Below, in pieces: positions 44,312-52,781 of a stretch of DNA of 64,000 nt. The stretch is from Hexactinellida sp. DTS-2022 (Eukaryota > Porifera > Hexactinellida), in contig JAPNXP010000007.1 in assembly GCA_028753945.1 (NCBI GenBank), forward strand, positions 4,216,001-4,280,000. The letters run 5' to 3'. The notes under the pieces were generated by a model, which did not search any database, was not told where the DNA came from, and was given only the letters and a program-made list of their open reading frames with translations. The first letter of the stretch is position 1; each line of letters starts with the position of its first letter. The position numbers were made by a program, and so were the translations under genes.

Positions 44312-44450
44312 CGAAAAAAAATCCAAAATTGCATCCTGTGCCGACAGCATGTTCCTTTGGAGGCACTATCAATAAACCACCACCAAAGTATAAGTATAGT
44401 GCCACCAAAGGAACATGCGTCGGCACAGTCTGCAATTTTGAATTTTTTAT
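44312..44450. repeat. GTGCCGAC palindrome, 31 bp upstream of exon 2
   Basis: CCTGTGCCGACAGCATGTTC ... GAACATGCGTCGGCACAGTC with tgcaattttgaatttttt. Its 3' arm ends 31 bp before the exon 2 start, close to the branch-point/polypyrimidine region. Confidence 0.85.
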
Positions 44451-44480
44451 TATTAGATATAACACTGTATTTATCCTCAG

Positions 44481-44719
44481 GTAAGAGACTCACATCTCTA
44501 GACCAGTTGAGGGAGTTAGATAGAGTAAGCGAGCCTCCGTTGAATGGCACGTTCTGTGACGTCATGTGGTCTGACCCTATCCTTGAGGATCTGCTTGTGG
44601 AAATTAAAATAAAGACAGAAGCAGACTATCAGGAATTTCTGGACCTGGACTATCTCCCTAACATAATGAGAGGCTGCTCTTCTCTCTACGGACACGCTTC
44701 TATTCAGGAATTCCTTAAG
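44481..44719 (+). CDS. Calcineurin-type phosphatase, exon 2
   Basis: Acceptor tatcctcag, donor cttaag|gtacca. 239 bases that complete the split Gly codon of exon 1 and end in phase 0. Encodes GKRLTSLDQLRELDRVSEPP then FCDVMWSDP, the calcineurin-type segment after HGG, and YLPNIMRGCSSLYGHASIQE, equivalent to the VRGCSYFY region near the active site. The short open readings beyond both ends are intronic read-through. Confidence 0.88.
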
Positions 44720-44897
44720 GTACCATTTACAGTGGAAATCACCATTTAGATTTATTATAATCTACCTATACGGGTGGCAATAGATACCAGTCGTTTGAAC
44801 TATTATATTATTATCCAATTTGAAATATCCCATCTACACTCACATTCATCTATTCAAATTCTTCCCACACAAAAAATCTTTCAACATTTATAATTTA

Positions 44898-44970
44898 CGA
44901 GCCCTTCGGGCTCGGTAGCTTTGCAACAAATCGGTGCTACGCACCTCAAGTTAACGGCCGCTATGCGGCC
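44898..44970 (+). repeat. Type B mini-hairpin cluster in intron 2
   Basis: cgagcccttcgggctcgg, ggtgctacgcacc, GGCCGCTATGCGGCC. Variant in which the loops are CTAC or CTAT instead of CTTC. Confidence 0.75.
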
Positions 44971-45436
44971 TTACTCCTCACCCTTTCTGCCATGGAAATA
45001 ATAGAAAGGGACGTTATATAGATGCCTTTATAAGATTTCCATTTTTTTTACTTGTTTTTCATATTCTAAATTTAGGCCAGGTAAAATAAATTAATTGTTT
45101 ATCATCCGGATTTTTTCAGAAAATACGGACGGCGGACCGGATTTGTATTTATTTTATTTCCATTCATATGCAAATAACATTATCCTATGCCAAACAATAA
45201 ATATTATAATTTTATTTAATTAGAAAATCACATAGCAATGTTTACATTATTAAATGAATTTCTAAAACACAAGGCTTATTAAAAATTGATGCAATTGGAG
45301 TCTTTACACAAGTTTATAGCTAATATTTTGTAAGATTATGTTCATAACATAACAGTAAAATATTTCCGGACGGGGGGTAAAAATTGGGGCGGACGGGGAT
45401 GATAAACAAGTTATTTATTTTATATGGCCTTATAAA

Positions 45437-46115
45437 AAATTTTTTGATTCAGAGTTGCCGTGGGAATGGGAATGGAAAAGATTTTTTCCCTGTGGGTATC
45501 CCCATAGGAATCCCCATGGGATTTTCGAATATCGTTTCATTAGGTCATCCTTAATTAATATAGGCTTTACTATTGATAAGAATCTGCTTTGCTTTCCATC
45601 AGAGTGGACCATGGGTCAACATTGGTGACCCATGACCCATCTGACCCATCGCCTTTGTGACCCATGACCCATTGACCCATTGACCCATGACCCATCAAGT
45701 AACGCTTTGTCCCATCAAGTAACGCTTTGACCCATCGTCATTCCATTGACCTTTTTAAATATCTAAACTTTTATGTATACAATCCGACTTATAATAAACA
45801 TATGATGCTTGTCAATCAATTAATTTTGGTAGACTTCTAATACCAAAGAAATACCCTGTAATGTTTCTGGGTATCTTGATTCGTAATAGTATAACTGGAC
45901 GACATCGAAATTCCAAATAGGTCATGGATCATGGGTCACAGAGCCGTGACCCATGACCCATCTGACCCATCGATTTAGGTGACCCATCTGACCCATGACC
46001 CATCTGACCCATGACCCATGACCCATCAACCCATGGTCCACTCTGTTTCCCATGGAGATTCCCACAGGATACCTATGGGAATGGGAACGGAAATTCCATT
46101 CCCACGGCAACCGTG
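45437..46115. mobile_element. hAT-type element (CAGNGTTGCCGTGGG ends)
   Basis: CAGAGTTGCCGTGGGAATGG (from 45450) and the inverted right end CACGGTTGCCGTGGG. Interior is gggaatggg / cccattccc repeats. CTTATAAA is found at 45429-45436 and 46116-46123 as a likely 8-bp duplication, although 13 extra bases lie between the left copy and the recognisable terminus. Same family as 60495-60814. Hosts a nested element. Confidence 0.7.
45600..46045. mobile_element. Nested miniature element of GACCCAT repeats
   Basis: Ends CAGAGTGGACCATGGGT and, inverted, the same 17 bases. The inside carries two arrays of tgacccatgacccatc on either side of 150 bp of unique DNA. Flanks ctttccat and tttcccat are similar but not identical, consistent with an aged 8-bp duplication. 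Confidence 0.75.
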
Positions 46116-46370
46116 CTTATAAATGCGAAATTCGTGTACATCATATTTACCAATAATACCCGTTGAAAGCTAACTTCTAGGTTGATTTGGAATTTCATCA
46201 ATTTGTTTACTTATTTTTGTAAACACAACAATAAATATTTATATTATATATTTATACGAATGGATTGGTAACCATTGGTTGAGCTCATAACAAAATACTG
46301 AAAACTTAAGATTTTTTAGCATTTTAAATAATTAGTTTCGAGATTTATCTTTAACTATAACTAGCGCGCT

Positions 46371-47063
46371 TCGCTTGCTAGGTCCCTTCGCGGCAGATCA
46401 TAACCACACACCAACCGTTATATACTTGGAAACCTTGATTATAATGCGTAAATAGGCCTAAAATAGGTCAATTTACAATGCGAAATTTTTGTGATTGCGT
46501 CATCATGCAATAATGAGTAAGCATATTGACGATCTTGTGTGACCAACGTGTTCGCATCATTAATGTGCATGTTCTCTTAAGTTTTCAGATTTTTATCTCT
46601 TAGACTTAGAGGGTGCGAATTATGTGGGTTAAGTGAATTTTCAGGGTTCTCGAAATGTGACAATGACGTCATAACTTGTCTAGGTGTAATAAATTTTGAG
46701 TGGAAACCTCAACTTGTTGGCGGGTGCCAAAAGTTACCTCTATATGCCAAAAATCAGATTTGGAAACCGTCCGGTTTCTTCAATCAACTTGGAAGTTGGA
46801 ACATACAAACAAATATATACATATATACACACATAACTCTGCGCGGGTCATATGCGGGACCCCCGCAACCCGCATTTATTAACCCGCCCCGCGCAGTGTT
46901 CTAATACATACACACATATATATACAGGTTTGTGTTTTAATAATACGCGCCCTTCGGTCTCGGTCGCTTCGCGACGGATCACTCTCTCACAAAAGTCGCT
47001 TCACGTCTTTTGTTCGTTCGTGTTAGGCACTACGCGATACAATTTACGGCAGCTTCGCGACCT
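46371..47063. repeat. Hairpin-repeat family unit: type A cluster, body, type B cluster
   Basis: Type A at 46371-46430 (CTAGCGCGCTTCGCTTGCTA), body at 46437-46745 (inverted copy of 4690-5034), a CA/TA microsatellite with cgcgggtc / cccgcgc patch, and type B at 46945-47063 (GGTCGCTTCGCGACGG). The same A then B order in plus orientation occurs at 2103-2790. Confidence 0.7.
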
Positions 47064-48027
47064 TTCCCTCCCCAAAAAGCAATAACATTAATAATGAGTT
47101 CACCTGTGGGTAGTGAATTACACACTGGTACTTAATAACACGCCTAAATTCATTTTGGGTTGTGATTAGATACTGTAATTTGTGTGGGAAATTATGTTAG
47201 ATTAAGTTTTCTCATTACTCAATAGTTATTAATTATTAGTTAATTAATAACTTAATAATTCTTAAGGGTAGCTCGTTCAGCTATATTAAAAGTTTAGCTT
47301 GTTAGCTCAAATAAATTGAAACATGTGGTTGATAAATTCAGGGACTTCTTTAATATATGGACTGTAAACTTCGTTTACGGTAAAATTAGCGTAGGCCGAA
47401 AACAGTATTGTTACTTATTGATATCCCGTAATCCGCTAATGCTAGACACAGGAAATGTTTTATTGTCGTATAGGAAGTAATATTTTGGGAGTCCAACGGT
47501 CATATTGGTTTATCGAAAATATTTGTGGAATGTAAGTTATGTGATGTTCACACCTTTCCATATATGGTAATAATGTTTAAATCTCGCGATCAGTTATGCA
47601 TATGAAATTTAATATGGGCTAATGGGAAATGGGAATTCATATTTAGGGACTCAGTTGATCACATTGATATATCTAAAATCATTACAGACTACATAAAATG
47701 ATCAAAAATATTAACCGGATTAAATTTACGCGGGTCGTATGTTGAGCACCCCTGGTTTAGAAGTTACGAAATTCCCTTCATAGTCTTACTAATAGGAAGC
47801 CAATATAAGTGTAATAAATAAACAAAGCATCAGAGAAGTCAACTACTCTAGTTTGATAATTTTCACAAAGATTTTCCATTATATGTTGTCTATTTTTATA
47901 TAAAATTTATACTAATCGAGTCATTATCGCATGATGACGTAATCACTAAAATCTAACATTATTAAATTTGACCATTATGGCCTATTTACGTTTTATAATC
48001 AATGTTACAAGTATATAAAGCAACATA
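47064..48027. other. Intron 2 interior, no gene seen
   Basis: AT-rich. 47915-48020 repeats the end of the hairpin-family body (gcatgatgacgtaatcacta). No coding signal. Confidence 0.45.
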
Positions 48028-48559
48028 AACCGCGAAGCGGTTGGCGTGTGTTGTTGTGTTCTGCCACGAAGCGCCCTAGCAAGCGAAGCGCTAGTAGATT
48101 ATTAAAACTCGATTGTTGTTTGTTTGTTTGTTTCTTTGTTTGTTTGTCCGAATTGTATTAAAGTGATGGGGGAATAGAAACTGCATTTATAATTGAGATA
48201 TAGACTTACTTTATAGTAGGTAAACAAGTATGCTGAACACGAATTTCGCATTTATAAATTTATAATATGAATCTTTGTTATTGTTGTTTACCCAAATTGT
48301 TAACAAATTAATAAAAAATCAACCTAGTAGTTTGCTTTCAACGGGTATTATAGGTAAACAAGTATGCTGAACACGAATTTCGCATTTATATAACTCTAAT
48401 ATGAAAAAACTATGGTAATATTATAAAGGAATGTATATAAAGTCCCTTTCAACCATTTTCCATGTCAGAAAGGGTGAAGAGTAAGGCCGCATAGCGGCCG
48501 TTAACTTGAGGTATGTAGCACCGATCCGTCGCAAAGCGACCGAGATCGAAGGGCTCGTA
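48028..48559. repeat. Hairpin-repeat family unit, minus clusters
   Basis: Type A minus at 48028-48094 (CCGCGAAGCGG, AAGCGAAGCGCTAG), a tttgtttg microsatellite, body at 48185-48400 with an internal duplication (gtatgctgaacacgaatttc twice), then type B minus at 48483-48559 (GGCCGCATAGCGGCC, GTCGCAAAGCGAC). Confidence 0.7.
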
Positions 48560-48580
48560 GTATAGAATCTACAGATAATA

Positions 48581-48745
48581 CAGTAGAACCTCATTAGTAC
48601 GAACACGTTATTACTAAATTTCGGGTAATACAAACACTCTTTCAGTCTCTTTCAAAAGCAAACCTTTTGGTTTGTACGAATTCCGGTTAAGGCGAACACA
48701 TGTTGACGCTCTCCTGGTCCCTGGTGTTCGTACACTCGTTACCTT
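48581..48745. mobile_element. pogo-like miniature element (CTCGTTAGTACGAACAC family)
   Basis: CAGTAGAACCTCATTAGTAC at left. Phrases tacgaattccggttaaggcg and gtgttcgtacactcgttacc in the right half. Confidence 0.65.
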
Positions 48746-48849
48746 CGATATAAAAGGCCTGAGTGCTGGTTTGAACCATGGTTTACTTAAAGTGCATTGA
48801 AAAATGGAGAATTGATCTTTATTCCAATAATTAGCGATGATAGGCTGAA

Positions 48850-49345
48850 AAGTGTATTATAACTACATATTTAGGAATATGGTATCCAGGTATACATAGC
48901 ACCCTCCAGAATTTCGATATGTCATCATCTGATGACGTTTTGGTAATTTGGTTGCGAATTATCCTGCTTTTCTAGCATACTTTTAACATAGTTAAACGCG
49001 TTATAAATGTTCTAAATTGGAATATGGTTATACCCAGAAGTAGTAGATAAAATATATCGGAATTGTAAATGGAATGTTACACATTCCTCGGTTGCCATGG
49101 AAAATGTATCTTTCCTAAATGTGCCATAACTAAAAACTATGAATGTTATGTAAACTAGACTGGTACTAATCTGTCCGGAATAGGTAACTTCCTATTCATC
49201 GATAATACATTTTCTATACCTAACTTCAATAATTTTTGAGATAGAGAGTCATTACCTAATAATGAATTAAGTGTTAATTATCTCATTATCTCAAAGATTA
49301 TTGACGTTAGGCATAGAAAATGTATTATCGATGAATGGGAAGTTA
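48850..49345. mobile_element. Partial foldback element related to 36628-37875
   Basis: Shares atggtatccaggtatacata, GGAATGTTACACATTCC (49071-49087), cggttgccatgg and tcgataatacattttctat / atagaaaatgtattatcga. The second arm is cut short after about 70 bp. Confidence 0.8.
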
Positions 49346-49547
49346 TATCCTATTTTATTGTTGAATTCGGGTTCGGAGTAAAATTTGCGATCATTTGATA
49401 TACTACATACATCAAAGTAAATGTGTACAAATTTTGTTGCTTTGATCAAAAATGAACATTCTGTTGAAATTTAAGGCTATGCCGCTGAACTATTATAATG
49501 TCTACATTTATGTAATCTTGAGATACGCCCTTTGTCCGTTATTAGTA

Positions 49548-49954
49548 CAGGGAACTCGCTTAGTACGTACTCGGCTTAAGACGTACTCTAGGTTACTACG
49601 TACTATTTTCTAATAACCGATTTTTCCTTCTATCTGATCCGTTATAAACGTACTCGGATAATACGTACCAATTTCTATTGCCAAGTAAATAAAATACATG
49701 TATTATAAATCGGTTAGTACGTACTCTTAGAAAACTATCAGCAAACTCACTTAGTAATTGGTTTAAGTGAGTAGGTGACAACTAAAATAATATAATCTCA
49801 TAGTTGAGTATCTTAAAGACTTGAATGCCCTACATCGTATTCATATCATTGAACAAGTCAGTATTTCGACTTGTGGATTATGCATATGGATAAGAAGTAC
49901 CTCGGTTACTTTTTCTTGTTTCCCAAGGTGGTACGTATTTTCCGATTTCTACTG
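49548..49954. mobile_element. pogo-like element (GCTTAGTACGTACTC family) ending 25 bp before exon 3
   Basis: Left CAGGGAACTCGCTTAGTACG, right GGTACGTATTTTCCGATTTC then TACTG. Phrases such as ggttagtacgtactc and aatacgtacc are repeated in both orientations. It lies directly before the exon 3 splice acceptor. Confidence 0.7.
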
Positions 49955-49979
49955 TAACTTATTACAAATTCGTTTTTAG

Positions 49980-51032
49980 AGCAATGAGCTGCACGGCATA
50001 ATACGGGCTCACCAATGTAAGGAGCAAGGATTCATGGGTCACTACCGAGAGACTAGGTACCAGCCTTACTACTACCCTATGGTGCTCACAGTGTTCTCAG
50101 CGCCCAACTACGTAGGCACCCATGATAACCTAGGAGCATTCCTGCACTTCAAGAGCGACTCCAGCAGTATTGAGATTATCCAGTTTAACTCAGAACAGGC
50201 AGTTTGCCTAGAAATAGCTCCTAATCCTACGGGAGAACGCTTCTCACGCCCTCCTAACAGTGCAGTCTCTTCTGTCAGAAATATAAAGTCAGAGGGAGAC
50301 GCTGTGAGCAGTGCATCTGACTCTCCTAAGCCAGTCTTCTCAGCTGCTATAAAGTCGCGATCCGATAGAAGCCGCGTCATGACAGCTCCTGCGATTAGCA
50401 AGCTTAAGAGAAAGAGCTTAACTCTACTAAGACAAGGGACGCTGGGGGAACAGGGCAGTGATAAGTTCAGACAGGCTATGACCACGAGTATTGAATGCGA
50501 GAAGCACCCGGGCTGGAACAGTATTAGAAGAGCTACTCTTACGGTCGGACAGTTACAGGCAGCTCTGCGCTTAAGTAAGGTTAATAAGAACACTTCGTAC
50601 AGCACTAGTGGGGAGTTTGCCATTACTTCCAATCCGAGTTCCAATGAGACTGATGATGATGCGTTCAGTCCTACGGCAGCGCCAGCCAACATACAGTCAG
50701 TTGCTAAAAAGCCGGAGTTTCCTCGTTCAAAATCCGACAATACTCCGGTTATATTCTTCAAAACTCGTTCTTCTCAGATGAGTCAGGAAGACAACCAACA
50801 AATACGAATCCTCTTTGATTCCATTGACAAAAATGGCGACGGTAAAATCACTAACAAAGAGTTTTCCAATTTCCTGTATAACATTGAAGAGTATAACTTT
50901 AACAAAGGCATTGAGCTCTTTAAGGAAATTGACCAGAATTCAGATGGATTTGTTGATTTTGAAGAATTTTGTTCCTATATATGTAATATCGATTTAATAC
51001 CAGAAGAATCTATTATGGAGGATGCTAGCTAA
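49980..51032 (+). CDS. Calcineurin-type phosphatase, exon 3 with two EF-hands
   Basis: Acceptor cgtttttag, then SNELHGIIRAHQCKEQGF: the RAH (residues 318-320) carries active-site Arg and His. FSAPNY at 348-353 ends the catalytic core in calcineurin style. Residues ~370-580 are a Ser/Thr-, Lys- and Arg-rich linker with basic helices (KLKRKSLTLLRQG, RRATLTVGQLQAALRLSK) where calcineurin A has its calmodulin-binding and autoinhibitory parts (position only; binding is inference). EF-hand loops DKNGDGKITNKE (592-603) and DQNSDGFVDFEE (627-638) are canonical. Stop at 51030-51032. The enzyme should dephosphorylate Ser/Thr with direct calcium control. Confidence 0.9.
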   Translation, partial: SNELHGIIRAHQCKEQGFMGHYRETRYQPYYYPMVLTVFSAPNYVGTHDNLGAFLHFKSDSSSIEIIQFNSEQAVCLEIAPNPTGERFSRPPNSAVSSVRNIKSEGDAVSSASDSPKPVFSAAIKSRSDRSRVMTAPAISKLKRKSLTLLRQGTLGEQGSDKFRQAMTTSIECEKHPGWNSIRRATLTVGQLQAALRLSKVNKNTSYSTSGEFAITSNPSSNETDDDAFSPTAAPANIQSVAKKPEFPRSKSDNTPVIFFKTRSSQMSQEDNQQIRILFDSIDKNGDGKITNKEFSNFLYNIEEYNFNKGIELFKEIDQNSDGFVDFEEFCSYICNIDLIPEESIMEDAS

Positions 51033-52316
51033 TTCTCAATTGTGATGATATTTGGGTATATTTGTCCCTGGCTTGGAGAATATTGTTATATACAAGGTAT
51101 TTTTGTTTGTATATATTATATTATATTCATTATAATTTCTCCTATCTTGAATAATTTTGTATATTTGGATTAAAGTTGTTTGTATTATAGTATTGAAGAC
51201 AATGCTTATTTAGACAAATTCTCTCGTTAATACAACAAATATTGGTTAAAGAATACGAAGTTTAATTCCCTCACCTATACAAATGCGTGTAAGTGAATCC
51301 GAATAATATTCTCAGATTTCGGTCCCTGATGTTCGTATTTACGAGAATTTACTGTATATTGGAGGTAATCTATATATATAAAGTTGTTTGTGTGTGTGTA
51401 TGTATGTATGTATGTCCTCACATCTCCTCTGAGAGTTCTCAACAGATCTGAACCAAATTTTGTATGTCACTTAGGAGTTAACTCAAAATATGTGATTTTT
51501 TGGCACCTTCCCATACATTTCAATTGGAATTATCAAAAGTTCACAGTACTGCTAGAAAAACATTTCAAACGTGCAATCTAGGTTTTGGTGTATGAGGAAT
51601 CCAAATATGATATTTTAAAGTCAATAGAATGCATAATTTGCAATTTACCACATATATGTTTTCAAACTTTGCGATTGTACCGACCTTGACCTATCAGATT
51701 GCCGAGTTTTCACATTATTCTGACTCGAGTTTTATTGGTCTATAATTTAATGGGTCAATTGTGTATGAAAGAAAACAACAATTGAATGTCCCTTGCTATA
51801 GCTGACATGATTTAACCAATAAAATTTCAGCTTGCATTGAGTTGTCAATAGTCTCATTCCTATGGTCCCAGTAATATTTATACAACTGTTTACAATATTT
51901 TTAACATATTTCACATTTCACATATTTCACATTTCACATCCGTCATATTACATATCCGTCATATTACATATCCGTCATATTACACATTACGCATCCGTCA
52001 TATTTCAAATCATAAAAAATGCCACTCTAGAAACGTTCGCATGTGTCCAACGATTCCAAAACAAGATGCAATACAGCAGGAAAGCGACTAAAACGAGACA
52101 ACGAATGCGAGGAGCAGGACCTGCGCCTCGAAAGAGATAGAACAGCTATTGCAGCTATTCGTAGCAACGAATGCTAACTAACCCACTGAATTCACTTTAT
52201 ATCTGATTCATCAGAGATCGAAATCCATGCCAGAACTATTACTTACGTACAGTTCATACTCCCTAAAAGTTTATATGGACTCTACGTGTATATATTCTCG
52301 ATTATATTTGCTTGTA
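51033..52316. other. Downstream of the phosphatase: 3' UTR and small repeats
   Basis: A degraded pogo-like element near 51225-51356 (ctctcgttaatac ... gtatttacgagaatttactg). A ttgtgtgtgtgtatgtatg microsatellite at 51385-51415. A short tandem array at 51893-52010 (atccgtcatattacat units). No gene. Confidence 0.5.
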
Positions 52317-52399
52317 CAGTAGATGTCGGATATAAGCACACCGGTTATAAGCACCTTGAGTGCAGTTCCCGACGATGTGCTTATAACCGGCATCAACTG
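52317..52399. mobile_element. pogo-like miniature element (ATAAGCAC family)
   Basis: CAGTAGATGTCGGATATAAG ... GTGCTTATAACCGGCATCAA then CTG. Only 83 bp, nearly pure inverted ends. It lies 9 bp from the MULE target duplication. Confidence 0.8.
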
Positions 52400-52781
52400 T
52401 GCTAATATACTTTAACTGGGATACGGACTGTTCGTTACACGGACATTTCGTTACAGACATTTCGTTACGGCACTTCGTTACAGGACACTTCGTTATAGGA
52501 CACTTCGTTACACGGACACTTCGTTACACGGACACTTGTTACAAGGTACTACGTTACATTACATTTTTATATTTAATTTGAGGATAACTAAAACGCAACA
52601 ATATATTGAAATAAAGTGTAATATCAAAAAATGCTTAAGTTGTTTATTTGAGAATTGAAGAGATTATTCAATGGAGTTATTCTTACGAAACTAAAATTAA
52701 GTTGATTCCATATAAATCGGTGAGCTACTCCCTTCAAAAATTCTAATGGGGTTCGATGGAAATAGCTAAGGATTAGAGTCT

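Larger units (their letters stand above)
42290..44455. repeat. Tandem copies of the GTGCCGAC family body (about 0.85-kb unit)
   Basis: Recurring segments: tctttgtttactcacacttcaa, cagctggcttctattt and caccgtggataacattgc. Each unit then ends in the GTGCCGAC palindrome (43453-43590 and 44312-44450). The same unit in the same orientation occupies 29050-29920. Unit body ends about 30 bp before exon 2 of the phosphatase. Confidence 0.75.

Noticed and set aside
48028-48094. Type A clusters as Helitron 3' ends (hairpin near CTAG)
   Set aside because: Hairpin and CTAG are present, but no consistent TC start, AT target or spacing was seen. Kept only as a hairpin repeat.
50108-50761. 217-codon antisense frame inside phosphatase exon 3
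   Set aside because: Opposite-strand shadow of the linker region. The sense strand has the EF-hands and a spliced catalytic domain.
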